A DNA stretch of 64,000 nucleotides from Mastigias papua (lineage: Eukaryota > Cnidaria > Scyphozoa > Rhizostomeae > Mastigiidae): assembly GCA_964019165.1 (NCBI GenBank), contig OZ025283.1, positions 13,008,211 to 13,072,210 on the forward strand, given 5' to 3'. Every line of letters starts with the position of its first letter. Position 1 is the first letter of the stretch. Made by a program: the position numbers and the translations under genes. The notes under the pieces were generated by a model. The model saw only the letters and a list, made by a program, of their open reading frames with translations, searched no databases and was not told the origin of the DNA. Below, piece after piece: positions 52,090-64,000 of the stretch.

Positions 52090-55000
52090 AGAGTAAAAAC
52101 GTGTTACCAGGCATTAGAGATGTACACAGTCGACTCCGGTTACAGTCAATCCGCGTATTGTCACTCTCCAGATATAGTCAGAGTTCTGCTGTTTCCCAAA
52201 TCCCGCGTATAGGCCTAGTCACACTTTGGTTATTGTCACTCCTTTTTCCATCCGCAAGTAGCAAAATACACTTTTTAATACACTTTTTAAAACACACATT
52301 TTAAAGTCACGTTTGTGGACGAAATTGCTGAATTCTCATAAAGAATATCTTTGGACCTGAAGTTTCTTACCGGTATTGCTCACTTTTGTGTGCATCTTCA
52401 TTGATGCAAATCAAAGTTGATATGGATTCATGAACGTTCGACAACGAAATCACATACTTTCCATGGGGTTAATTCGATTTTGATCGAAAATGTTGAAGGT
52501 TTTGCTCTTAGAAAATAGGTAGAGCTTCCCTTTTTTCTGGCTTTGGAAAGGTGGAAAGCTGTAGAAAGAATACTATCTGCTGTTGTCATGATCTAAAGAC
52601 TGGCAAGGCTCCACCTTAGCCACCAAACAACTACCAGCCTACTTCATGGTTCGATCTATGTCACAAACAAATTATACTCTGATGCCCAGTTCACACCGCT
52701 CCGCTTTTGTGACATCGTTCACAGTACTACGCACAAAAACCTACAAAAACGGAGGTTTTCTAAAGCGCTCTTCAGAGTGGATATTTACGAAAAGTCCAAA
52801 TCAATGGGAGATAAGACACCCGTTTCAGGAATCTTTTTGGTGATATTTACGATTGCAGCCATGTAAACCAAAGAGATGCTAGACATGTAAACCAAAGAGA
52901 TGCTAATCTTATCACAGAAACCAGGATGTAATTAAATGCGGAATAAAAATTGCTAAAATGCAACTAGGTCTTTATGAAACGGTGACCCGGACAACAAGCA
53001 ACGATATAAATATGGTAGGAACGCTGTTTTGCTTCTGATCGGGCATACCAAGACGCAATGCATAAGACGCGAAACTCCGAATCGAGTAATCTCTCAAAAT
53101 ACGCTCTTATTAACTATGGTAAGCCTCATCATATAATACAAGAAGTAAGGAACACTGTGACAAAAATATTCGAACAGTTTTATTTTATTTATATGCAAGG
53201 AAACTTTAAACGAGTTTTGTCACGTTGCCATTACCACCTTTGTTACCTTTTAAAAATTCCCGGATTCATCAAATTTTTGCAAGCTCAATAACTCCTCACA
53301 GTTGACTTTGTGAGACAGGGACCATACGCTCATAAACTCTGAGCGGCTACCTCTACTATCCTTGCTTATACCATATGAAGGCCCTCCCCACAATGGGGTA
53401 CAAAATAACAATTCTTCTACAATTACAGAGACAGGAAGGAGGAAAGGCCCTTCACAAAAACCAGGCAAGAGACGAGAGAGTTTTGGTAAGGTGGGGGGGC
53501 ATTTGTAAATAGGTCCATAAAAGTAGATAATCTTACAACTTTTTCAAAGGCCTTTTGCCAATACAAACGACATGCGCTATAGGATTGCTTTCTGGGTGAG
53601 GAGAAACTAGGAAAATATAAGGACAAAAAAACAAGCTGCCTATTGCATACTTCGAATTTAGGAAATGAAAAATTCATCACAAGGCCCAAAATTTGACAAA
53701 CAGTGCTAAATTGGGTATCACTTACACGTTCATTGATTCCTAAATGTTTATCAAAGCTCCTTGAATATATAGAACCGATAGGACTTGCGAAACAGGACGG
53801 CTATCTTATGTACTTAAAAGTTTCATTACTCCATAACAGATAACTCCCAACATGAGATGCAGCGGTGAAGCGATAGATGGTCAAGTCTCTGAATTAGAAC
53901 CTTTAGCAAATTGCATACGGCTCCCGTTCCGGCAGAAGTATATGCACGGGAAACCTGAAGGTTGCCTCTCATTCTTCCAAGGCCTACGTCAGCTAACTAT
54001 CGGAAAGAAGACAAAACTAGAAAGGAATGCTTTTTGTTCCCAGTCCGGAACTGGGGAAAAACCTCATTGAGTTTTGAAGATACAGAGTTATAAATGCAAT
54101 TCACCACGATTACCATCTATAGTGTATCTTCAAACTCATGGCACCCCCCAAAGAAGTTTGCTCACCATATCGGAATGATGAAGGCAGTATCCCGAGGTGG
54201 AAACCCAAAAGCTAAACAGGGCAGTCCCGAGAGGACTTAGGGAGGGGGCTTTTGCCAATGTGGTGTCAGGCTCGTAAATATATGTGTAAAGCAAGAAAAG
54301 AGTTTACTGACTGAAGTAACAATTTTTAGTGATTTGCTGACTGGGCGCTTTTCCCGGGATGGTCCAGAGGCTGAAGAAACCTTTTCAGTTAATTGATACA
54401 ACGAAGAATTGCAGACAACGAGAGAAGGAGAGAAAATCGATTGAAGGCTTCACAGCCATAATTCATAAATAGCTATCAATTAATGAGCTACCAACTCTCA
54501 GAATTGATCGACTCGAGCTGCAGTCTACATAAATAACAACATCAATCTTTTCAATCCTAAAATACTTCAGTTAAAAAGAAGATGAACAATGTCTTTGCTA
54601 CATGCATGTATGTATTGTCGAATTTTTCAAAGGATGAGTTACGTATGGGAAGCAGAACTGGGCATTACAAAAACTCTATACAACGCTATGACTGTAAAAG
54701 ATGGTCTGCTGGTTTTAGAATACAACCACAAGGGGCAGGAATCAGGAGTGAAATTCACTACCAAATACCCCAACTATCCCAGTCAAACTCGCAATCCCAA
54801 TATATAAATATATAAATTGGGATGTATCTATAGAGGGACTGTCTGCAATCCATATTTTTACATTAATAGTTATACAATAACAACACACGAGTTACTTTAC
54901 ATTAGAATATGGCACAATTTCAAAACAACCGCTCGGCGGTTCACAAATACATCATAAGCTCTTATGTTACAACAAAAAGCAGTAAATTTAACCGTAGATA

Positions 55001-56258
55001 AAACAGCACGTCACAACGTTACCATCCTGTAGAGAAGTAAACCTAATTTAATCGTGCATATTTGGTAGAACTTAAACTACGAAAGAGATTGCTCTTCTGC
55101 AGAAATTCTCTTCTACACACTGCAGCATGGTTTCCTTACAGAAACAGTGGGCATTTGATAACTCTACGTTCGTTACCTCGAACAAACTTTTAATTCGCTT
55201 CCTAAACTAAAGAAGTTCCGTACGACAACACGGACATTGGACAAAACGAATAAATTTTTCCCATAACAGTTCGAATTTTTGAAAGGCCACTGTAGTTCAC
55301 AGAATTGCTTTGAATTACTCTGTAGTCAACAATAGAAACTTCGAAACATTGTTAAAGAATAGAACTTTGCTCTACTGTTGTGTGCGTAAAGTTCCTATTT
55401 TCAAATGACCCTTCTAGAACTAGAATTAGGTGTTCAGTGCAAGAGGTACGCTTCAGAGAAGCTAATTCTAGTCTCAAAAACTCTTGATTATCACTATCTC
55501 TGGGCAAAGCTTAGCAGGATTCCTTAAAACTTGCCTGGGAGACATAAGTTCAAAGATAACTGTATAAGGAGCAATGGCCGACTTTCATAAACCTGTAAGG
55601 GGGGCATCTGCAGTGCATCCCAATATATGCTAGAATGTTCACTAATTTACTTCAGGGGCATTTGCTTCCCTGGCTCCTCCCTAGAATCCGCGACTTATAA
55701 GCAAAATCTGAGCAAAAACTCTTCCACGTGAAATAGGTCAATTCATCGACACTTTCCAGGGCAGCTTCCAGTATCATTTCAATATTTATCTAGCAAGTCC
55801 AATGAATTCAAAAATGAATAATGAAATTTGAATGAATGAAATTTGAACATTTGTAAATCAACGAGATTTTGTGCAAAACTCATTGTGAAACCCAGCTGAT
55901 ATTCTACGTCATGGATTCACAAAGGTAAATTCTTGTTGCATGGTGTCAAACCTTGCTTGAAAACAAGATTCTATATAGCCTTCTAGTGTCCCTACAGAGG
56001 GGGCTAACCCTCTAGAGTCCATTGGGGAGAGTATAACCTCTTGGTGCCCTTAGATGGATACAGTGAACTTCGAGTGCTAATAGGAGGAGTGCAACCAAAG
56101 ACCAAGGGCTTAAAACTCTCTGGTGTGAATAGGGGATATGTCCCAATGATTGTGACATTCGATGATAAGCGATTGATTTTTGTTCTCCTAGTCCCAATAC
56201 CGACAGTGATCTGGACATCTCAGGCCTAATATAGACGCATTGCTTTATACGATACGAT

Positions 56259-57545
56259 TCACACCCCTATTCTACTTTGCAATAACCTTTGGCTTTTCAC
56301 CCAGTTAATGGTCCGTTTCTTTACTCGAGGCGGATCATATTCCATACATGAATTCATGTCGCAACTACGGGACGCATTTGGGATACTGATTATCTCAGTG
56401 CTGGATCTCCGCTCAATTTCCAAACCTGTGACAGTTTTACGCACCACAGTCAGTATCTGGCCGCCTGAAGTGCCACACTTGGCACTGATCGATGGCAGAT
56501 GGTCCTTAGTAGACAATGAAAGGGAGACGTCCTTTCCATGGTGTTTGAATAAAGGGATAACGCCCAAGAATCGTGCGGGTTTTGGTGCCCGATAAAGGTC
56601 TCGATTGCAATTTACCAAGAAAAGCTCATCAATTCCTTGTATCCTGTTGGCATAGGATTTGGTTGTAGTCTCTCTAACCCCTCCGCTTATCAATCCATCA
56701 GAAAGTAACCTCCCTGGTCTTCCTTGTCCCATACTTTCTTCATGTCCCGCATTACTTCTGAATTCTAACTCTACGCTTGAACCGCAATTTGCCGCGGATG
56801 ATGCGGTAGTCCCAAATGAGCATTGCTTTACTGGGGATTTGTGGAGGCCGCTGTTTGATGCCCCTCCTGGCGATACAATTTGTATTGCACGTTTGAAAGG
56901 AGCACCAAGAAAGCACTGGTAAGCTTCTGTATGACTCACCCCCCTACTCATTTTAGTATATCTCCGCCGAGTCTTGTGCTCTTCGGATATAAAAATTTCT
57001 CCGACTTCTTTCGGCTCCTGCAACTGGGCTCGCCCAGCTATGTCTCGATAACGTTTCCAGTGCACATTTCGATGATCAACACTCTTCCCATCAAAGTCTT
57101 CAGATATTGCAGGGGCAAAACAATTCTCGTTCTTCGCGTACAAATGTTTCGTGCATTGGTCCACAATGCGTGTCTCGTTGTTTCTTCGTATGCAAAGCAT
57201 CCGATTATCTTCCCGCCGTTCACAAAGCCTGTTTTGCCCCTTTGTCATCAATGCATATTTTAATTTCAACGACAAACCGTCGTTTTCGTCGAGGTCATTA
57301 ATGATTCTGTCATCCTTCTGAACAGCGTCCCTTTCAGAAGTGTTCGACTCTACTGAATTCAAGGAATGCTTTCGATGTGTGTCTCCACCACAGTATAAGG
57401 TGCCATTTGATAGAAGCTCTCTTGAATCTTCCTCATTAGAAAGTCTTATATCCCGAGCTACGGTATCCACAATCAAAGTACAGCAAGGCTGTTCATCGTA
57501 AAGTCTATCATCTGAGCTGCTCCTAGGGCTGACTACACCTGACAT
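56259..57545 (-). CDS. Intronless 428-residue ORF, unknown protein
   Basis: The frame runs from ATG at 57545 (MSGVVSPRSSSDDRLYDEQ) to a stop at 56259. An in-frame TAG lies eight codons upstream of the ATG, so it is bounded and not a visible exon of something larger. It is by far the longest ORF in an AT-rich window, and chance is an unlikely explanation. The product is hydrophilic and Ser/Arg/Glu-rich, with many scattered Cys and no signal peptide or membrane segment. Short basic clusters (KTRRRYTK, RVKKRTINW) could be nuclear signals. I recognise no domain. It could be a lineage-restricted gene, a retrocopy, or a domesticated fragment of a mobile element. Confidence that it is translated is moderate. 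Confidence 0.45.
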   Translation of the reverse strand: MSGVVSPRSSSDDRLYDEQPCCTLIVDTVARDIRLSNEEDSRELLSNGTLYCGGDTHRKHSLNSVESNTSERDAVQKDDRIINDLDENDGLSLKLKYALMTKGQNRLCERREDNRMLCIRRNNETRIVDQCTKHLYAKNENCFAPAISEDFDGKSVDHRNVHWKRYRDIAGRAQLQEPKEVGEIFISEEHKTRRRYTKMSRGVSHTEAYQCFLGAPFKRAIQIVSPGGASNSGLHKSPVKQCSFGTTASSAANCGSSVELEFRSNAGHEESMGQGRPGRLLSDGLISGGVRETTTKSYANRIQGIDELFLVNCNRDLYRAPKPARFLGVIPLFKHHGKDVSLSLSTKDHLPSISAKCGTSGGQILTVVRKTVTGLEIERRSSTEIISIPNASRSCDMNSCMEYDPPRVKKRTINWVKSQRLLQSRIGV

Positions 57546-60500
57546 TCTCAAGACCTCATGCCGACATGTCTAAACTCTTTCGCAGAAATTACGCTTAAAA
57601 TCCAATGTCTTTATAGCTTCCTACACTATGAGTCCCAGTGATACTTCATAAATTCAGACTATTCTAGTTTCTCGAAGAGAACTCCACTCAATGAAGATAG
57701 CAAAAAGAGCCGATCTGTTCCATTGTAAAATTCACCAACTTTTCGTCCTAATATAGACACGTCCAGACTGTTTTTGTATCTTTTCCAACCTTCCACAACC
57801 TTTATTATCAACTGAACAATTATGGCTTATCTCGCAGAAGAACAGGCTCTATACAAAACGAAGACATCAATGCTCTTTGACGGGGGTAGCATATAATGCA
57901 GCGTTCGGATTCAATCACTACTTCAAAGGATCGAGACAGACCTTGGAAAGCTTGTATAGCCCCATTCAGAATACTAAGTTTTCGTGGCACTGTTTTCAAT
58001 TGCAAGCAATTGCTAAAATATGAAATTAAATATATTACCGTCTTATTGGATCCCGAGAGCACGAGGAGGAGGGTTTATCTTAGCCAAAGCCACAATGTCA
58101 ACGCATTTTCCACTCATGAGTGAGAGCGGAATTTACTATGAATATACACTGGAATTTTAACTAAATATTCAAGTGATCTCAGCGAGTAAACCAGACCCGA
58201 GGGCGTTGCCACGTCAGTCGCTTTCAGGCCTAGCAGAGGACAAATAGCAATTTCTTCTGATGACCTTACCAACCCTATATGAACTTGTGAAATTATATAA
58301 AGATTCAGATTTCATTTCTATTCGATAGATAAATACCTATAGTTGGTTTAAAAGGTTAGGTTACAGTCAGCTTATACTGCCTGTGGATCTCCATATACAA
58401 CTAGTAAATAAAATTCACTTCATGATGTACAGAGGTTAAAATTATCCAATAATAAAAGTGCTTACTTCTAGTTTTTAACATAGAGGTTTTAGATTTAAAC
58501 CAAAATCTTGCTATAAAATCAGTATATAATTTGATGTTTTTTTCGACGTTGTGAATCTTATGGTCTTACTTTTCTCTCATTAAACTGCTACTAATTTTGT
58601 TCTACAGAAGAGGTTCTGAGACTATTTCTACAAATATCTTTTCTGAATGGTCTTCTGCCAAGTTGCATCTTGGTTCGTTTTCTACTCTCTCAATTTGCAA
58701 AAGGCGCTTATAATAGCCAAGGGCAGCTTTCATAATAAATAGAGTGCATATGAGATAGCAGCGTTTTCGTGTGTATCTAAATAAATAGCTTACTACAAGT
58801 CCTTATAATTTGTAATTGTTCATTATAGACTATCACTATTCATTCAAGCTATCTGCCTTATAAACATATGAGAAAAACAACATGCAAAGATTTTCGCACT
58901 CAGCACTTATGAGCAGTCTCATTACATTATTAAAAACGTGGCTAATTTATAGCGGCCGTTTTTGACACATGTTTGCCTGCAGGCCTGTGATTGATAAAAG
59001 AAGCGAATAAGTTTATTACCTCATTTACGACATTATCAAAGAAAGAACACTAACACACTCTCATAACATTACTGTGTGAAAGCATTTCTTACAAAACATC
59101 CACAAAACACCAAGTAGCATCCACCCCCGTCCCTTTATTTTACAGTGCTGAGCAGATTCTATGGATACTGGATTTATTATCCCCCTGTATCCATAGCAAC
59201 ATCCATATTCCTATTGAAAGGCGATTCCGTTTCTATACGCCTTTAGAAATGCCAGGACCTCACGATTTTAATCCTTGGTATTCCTTTTTCCTATCGGCAT
59301 GATATTTCTATTCCGACTAGTATCTAAAGTGAAATGGGCTTAGAATATCGCAAATGTTCGTGCACAATTATTTTCTTTGAGCAACTAAGGATGTTCGTCA
59401 TCTCTCACGCTGCTTGTTTCGTAAGCTATGTTTGGAAATGAAGTTGTTGTTGTTGTTGCATTAATTCATTGTTATTTATACTGAAAGTTATTTTTAATAT
59501 TTCCCTAAGAAATCTCTTTATGTAATTACTTATCATAAGAAAAAATAATACTCAAAGAAAAATGAAAAGATATCCCTTATGCAGTGTACCACATTTACAG
59601 TTGCTCTTGATGAAATGAGTTGTTCCTATACTAGAGAACGAACAATGCGCGCAAAGTTTCCGGGTATTGCTGCAGGAGAAATCATTGTCGAAATACCAGA
59701 TGAGTTATCTAAAACTCGTATGGATAATCACTCCTGTAGGCAGGAGCGAAGGTACTGATGGGCACGAGGATGCAGTGCCCCCGTGCCCAACATCAGTAGG
59801 GTAAGGGGGGTAAATATGTCCCTTTCAAGGGAATTACACTCGCTATTAGAATCACTCTTAATAGAATCTCCACAACAACAGTTGCTCTTGATGAAATGAG
59901 TCAATGCGCGCAGAGTTTCCGGGTATTGCTACAGGAGAAATCATTGTCGAAATACCAGATGAGTTATCTAAAACTCGTCTGGATAATCAGTAGGTAGGAG
60001 CGAAGCAACTGATGGGCACGAGGATAATGGGCACGAGGGAACTGATGGGCACGAGGGTAAATATGTCCCTTTCAAGGCAATTATACTTGTTATAATAGAA
60101 TCACTCTTAATAGAATCTCCACAACAACAACAACCACATTATGCTTGCAAATATCTAGGAACACAAATAGGTCGAGTGGACGTTATTGGAAAATGTCATC
60201 TCTACTTTCAGCAGGAAATTGAATGTAGCTCGCAAGCATAGGCCGTTGATCTTACTAAACTGCTTTCTACATACTGCGAGTAGCATGCGCTATTGTCCTT
60301 AGGGATGAGTCACCTGGCTATAGAAGATCTCCTTTTCGAATTTACACCCCCTTTCATTTACATGGGTGTGGTATCCCAGACTAGAGGTGGATAAGCTGGC
60401 ATCATCGTACATATTGGTGCCCATGATGTAAAAATCGGAAAGTTCCATTGCTCACAGGCCCTTTATTCCAGAACCTTCAAGGACTATACAACAGATAAAA

Positions 60501-63410
60501 TGCAACTCATGAAATCTTCAACAATTAAAAAGAAAACTGAAGAACAAAGTGCAGTAGAATTAGGAAAGAGAGCTTGTCAGGAAGAAAAGCGAGGGGCAGA
60601 ACACGTCCTTTATTTATTGGAAGAGATTGTGATCCTAATCGAATTCTGACGAGACCCTTAGACAAAGCCTGTCCACCTTGACGATACAGTCCCAGAACGA
60701 GAGTTCACATAAATTCGACCCTATTCAGTATTGCACTCTGTTGTTACTCAGGTCCTCCCTTATAGTAGAGTGTGGTGGTGTCACGCCCCAGACAACACGT
60801 CTGTCTGCAAAATAACTGCAGAATTTGCTATTTTGGTCGGCAAGCTGCTTTAATTTTGTGTATGCAAGATGTCTAACAAGAAGAATTAGGTGCTACGGAG
60901 AAGCGGACGGTTCATGAATTTGCTACATTTATAGATTCACACAATTCACCAATACCTAAAAATTTAAGAAGATATTCTTCAATCATGGGAGCCACGCCCA
61001 TTTTGTCAGCAAATTGTAGGTCCTACACCGCCCCAAAAATTTCTAGGAATGGCTCTGTCTTTATTGATCTCTCGAAATGAGTAAAGATTGTGAATACACA
61101 GACGAGAATACAACAGTATCGTTCAAAAGGAAAGAGATCGTGATATATCTGTCATGTATGGATTGCTTCTGACCGCGGTCTATATTCGTAAGGTGCTAGT
61201 TATGATAGGATGAGGTGGGGATCAAAAACTGCAGGACATATTAACCAGTTAGGAAGTCTTTCGGTTTCTCTCTACAACAAGGATTACTTTACCGTTCCTA
61301 GAAGTTTTCTTTGTGGGGTGTGAGCATGGGTGTAGGGGCTTTAAATTTAGGGGTTGCAAACTGTCTGCCCGAACCACACACCTGTTGCCCGAATTAGTTG
61401 GTGTCTAGCCGTATTGAACTACACACATTTTCGGGAAAGGCTATATTTCATTCTGAAGAAATTGTCCGAATGAAATGGATTCGTGCCCAACTGGGGGAGT
61501 CGTAGCCCCCCATTTCCCCACCTCCTACGCTTATGGGTGTGAGAACTATATTCAGGGGAGGAAAATAACCGTAGCCCCATGAAAAGCGATCGTGGATCCC
61601 ATGAAAAGTGAGCTTGGCCCCACATCTGTTCAAATTTTCATTTATTAAATGTTCAATTTGTCAGAAATTTTGCGAACATATAACTTTAACAAACGGATGA
61701 ACTGTCTGTTCCACCACAGCTCCTAATTCTGGGTTTCCAGAATACAAAAAGGTAATTGGGCTGACATGTCAATGATGGATGGGGCATGTCTCCTCCCGTC
61801 CCCCGTTTCTCCAAGAATAATTTCGTAATTTGTAAAAATTTGTGTAGAAAAGTTAGAGGATATGAGAGATGTTTTGAAAGGTACTGAATTCCTTTTTATG
61901 TCATATCATTCCCGTCTGAATAGCTCTTTGTCACCCTTCAAGTGTATATTTTATTGTAAGCTGTACTAGAGGGCGTGGTTGGAAAAGGGCGTGGTCCTTC
62001 GAAGATCTTAAATGGCTGGCGCCGCCCCTGCAAAAATTCCACTTGTCATTCAATATTAAAATCTGCTAACTCTAACCTCGTTGTCGTATATTTTTCCTAC
62101 TTCTCCATTCATAATTGCAATACAAAAAGTCTAAAAAGTCTAAAAAAGTTATCTACTAATGTGTTTGACTACATATCACGAAAGATAGACGAAAGTCCAA
62201 CAAAGCTGGATTGAGCATTGGGATTGAGTGACTCATTTTGACTTCCTGGATGTCTCGTTCCAGTGCCCTGAGATCACCGTTGAAATCACATATGGACAGA
62301 AGATCTAGTTACGTTAAATATAACCGTGCTTCATGTAAACTAGCAGTCACTCTGTCTGGGATTTTGCTGCCAACGGCAAGCAAATGTGTTGGAACCTATG
62401 TTTTGTAAACTACTTTAGGTACAGCCGGACGGTGCGGACAGTTCTATGTGAGGGATGGGGCATGTGATCCCAAAAGTATAAGAATCATTTTTACATAAAC
62501 AGTACACTGTACAATTTTCCAGCTACATCCTTCAAATGCATCTATTTCAGTATGAGAACCATGGCGAGAATCATAGCAAGAGTCAGAAGGAAGACCAAGT
62601 GTGAAAGATTTCGTCCGATAAAGCCACGTAAATAAGGGTATTCTTAGCAAAAAGACATAAACCACAACAGAACGCTTCAGGAAGAAGTCGCTCGCCCTTC
62701 AGCTAAATGGGTATCGAAAAGGGGGCTTGCTTTTCTATAATTCTTTAGCTAAACATGGAACACATTTGCCTCGAGACGTACTAGTATAGTATATGTCTTT
62801 TTATTTGGAATACTCGTATTTAATTTGATTTTTTTACTATGATTTCAATCGTGGTTCACATACTCAAATCTCTTATTAATCGAACTGCATTATTCACAAA
62901 TGTATCTATTTGCGCAAAACTTAGATTTTTCGGAAGTCTAGAGTTTGTTATATCTGTAAATGGTTGCTTTCGTTCAAAAAGATTCCAAGGCATTTTTATT
63001 TCATTATTCAAGGATCAGAGATGGGGGAGGGCGTTAGCAATTATAGAAAAAATGCCAGCATATAACATCTGGGATGGGGGAGGGTAATTTCTATCGTACT
63101 TTTCGCTGAATTCGTGAGAAATTCGTTCATAGTCCAGGCAAGAAAATATTGTTTACTCCAAGATGGGTGTTCAGACGTAAGAAGATACAAGTAGTCAGAA
63201 AAATATTGACACTGGAGGCTTGAATAGCTATTTGCGGAAACCTTCCGTAATTTCCCGGTTACCTCCAAAGCCCCCTCCTTGCTCATCGGGATATTTACGA
63301 AGCAGGCTCCAAGACAACGGAAGTGAGGCTTCGATAAAATTGTTGTTGCTGTTGTATGTTAGGTCCTCAGTTGTTTATGGAGTTGTTCAATTTCTTGCTG
63401 CTGCAAACAC
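57546..63410. other. Gene-poor stretch between the orphan ORF and H6PD
   Basis: Apart from the duplicated unit at 59.6-60.1 kb I recognise no gene. Several GC-richer patches with C/G runs (about 61,300-61,620 and 61,790-61,810) look like dispersed-repeat fragments. The H6PD promoter must lie at the right end. A TAG at 63360 bounds the H6PD frame. Confidence 0.5.
59579..60130. repeat. Partly duplicated unit containing a 59-codon ORF and its broken copy
   Basis: The first copy has a plus-strand ORF at 59579-59758 with protein-like composition (FPGIAAGEIIVEIPDELSK in its middle). From about 59,880 the same sequence recurs with a 22-bp deletion that shifts the frame. A trailing block (AAATATGTCCCTTTCAAGG to AATCTCCACAACAACA) is also present twice, at about 59,812-59,880 and 60,058-60,130. 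This is a tandem duplication with period about 250-280 bp, probably of a decayed coding fragment whose family I cannot identify. Confidence 0.7.
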
Positions 63411-64000
63411 ATGGCAGAAATGTCAATTCCACTTACCTTTTTCATACTTTTCTTATGTGTGTTACCTCATGCACTATCTTTCGGCCAAGATAAAGACCCA
63501 GCAAGCTCTCAAGATGACGTGGATTGGCCCCAGAGAGGGGGTTCCCAAGAAGAAGGACTGTTAGTGAGGCGTCAAACGAGCATTTTGCTCTTTGGGGCTT
63601 TGGGTGATTTAGCTAGGAAGTATCTATGGCGAGGGATTTTTAATCTTTTTCAAAATCGTTATAAATCACTTGACAATGGGCATCAACTAAGGGTTTATGC
63701 TGCTGGAAGGACAGGTGAAATGGAAGGAATCAGAACATTAGCTGATATCATGGAACAAACGATGTACTGCGACAAAAAACGTTCTGATTGTGCGACAACA
63801 ATTTCTTCGTTTCAAAAGATATCATCTTACCATCGAGTGAAATCAGAAGATGACTATAGGATATTATCTGAGAGCATTCGTAAAGACCTTGTCTCTAGTG
63901 GTGTCACTGAAAATGTACGAATTATCTATTTGTCTGTGCCTCCATTTGCATACCCACAGATTTTGTCATTTGCTCATGAGCACTTGATGCCAAGTGCTAG
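63411..64000 (+). CDS. H6PD: Hexose-6-phosphate dehydrogenase / GDH-6PGL endoplasmic bifunctional protein (5' part, cut by window edge)
   Basis: H6PD oxidises glucose 6-phosphate in the ER lumen to make NADPH, feeding 11-beta-HSD1-type reductases. Its C-terminal half is a 6-phosphogluconolactonase. The first 196 codons are present without an intron. A hydrophobic signal peptide fills residues 4-23. The dinucleotide-binding fingerprint is GALGDLA at residues 62-68 within ILLFGALGDLARKYLWRGIF, close to human IILLGATGDLAKKYLWQGLF. The segment VRIIYLSVPPFAYPQIL (from residue 169) matches the family's IFYFSVPPFAY. The KYLW after the fingerprint and the signal peptide separate it from cytosolic G6PD. 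An in-frame stop at 63360 fixes the start to ATG 63411 or 63420, and either gives the same signal peptide. The catalytic residues and lactonase domain lie beyond the window. Confidence 0.95.
   Translation, partial: MAEMSIPLTFFILFLCVLPHALSFGQDKDPASSQDDVDWPQRGGSQEEGLLVRRQTSILLFGALGDLARKYLWRGIFNLFQNRYKSLDNGHQLRVYAAGRTGEMEGIRTLADIMEQTMYCDKKRSDCATTISSFQKISSYHRVKSEDDYRILSESIRKDLVSSGVTENVRIIYLSVPPFAYPQILSFAHEHLMPSA

Larger units (their letters stand above)
41028..56258. other. Long gene-poor stretch
   Basis: Apart from the two minisatellites, the CATTT repeat and the MITE-like element, I recognise no gene here. A GC-richer patch at 44,000-44,170 and another at 45,850-46,130 stand out from the AT-rich background and may be transposon remnants. 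An exon-like segment with good acceptor and donor (about 45,069-45,113, donor GAG|GTAAGT) might be a non-coding or UTR exon. ORFs of 60-140 codons show no motif I know. Confidence 0.45.

Noticed and set aside
63220..63564. 114-codon ORF overlapping the H6PD start
   Set aside because: It is in another frame, and H6PD similarity and signal peptide are in the frame starting at 63411.

Overview
The window is animal nuclear DNA: AT-rich, with spliceosomal introns, long gene-poor stretches and many micro- and minisatellites. Five conserved animal genes can be read by joining exons on consistent splice phases, and the products point to a non-vertebrate metazoan with motile cilia. A cnidarian or similar early-branching or marine invertebrate is my inference from the divergence of the proteins and the style of the retroelement remnant; nothing in the sequence proves it.

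Layout. 1-3,503: simple repeats, a 22-bp minisatellite and no convincing gene. 3,504-14,003 (minus): a 13-exon tectonic gene, TCTN1-like, encoding a ciliary transition-zone protein; its introns carry a 49-bp satellite, a large foldback element, a 15-bp repeat and a tRNA-derived SINE. 14,168-22,895 (plus): a 13-exon XRCC4 gene for non-homologous end joining, divergent from tectonic across about 164 bp. 23,649-24,670 (minus): a two-exon TMEM101 gene, convergent with XRCC4. 24,671-29,872: gene-free, with a CA/TA microsatellite and a GAT run. 29,944-37,621 (plus): a five-exon FANK1 gene (fibronectin III plus ankyrin repeats), with a decayed antisense non-LTR retrotransposon in its last intron. 40,214-41,027 (plus): a small two-exon gene for a single-pass membrane protein I cannot name; its intron holds a near-perfect palindrome between two TA tracts. 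41,420-43,965: a 20-bp minisatellite, then a roughly 31-bp minisatellite with an exact 192-bp higher-order period and an orientation flip at its right end. 44,000-63,400: mostly non-coding, with a CATTT repeat, a probable MITE, a 428-codon intronless ORF of unknown nature (56,259-57,545, minus) and a partly duplicated unit near 59.6-60.1 kb. 63,411-end (plus): the 5' part of H6PD, cut by the window edge.

These genes do not form a pathway. Tectonic and FANK1 are linked to cilia or spermatogenesis, XRCC4 to DNA repair, and H6PD to NADPH supply in the ER lumen. The one arrangement with likely regulatory meaning is the head-to-head tectonic/XRCC4 pair. I found no operon, CRISPR array or new multi-gene system. 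The best candidates for something undescribed are the orphan 428-codon ORF, the small membrane protein, and the repeat architectures in tectonic intron 9 and at 40.5 and 43 kb.
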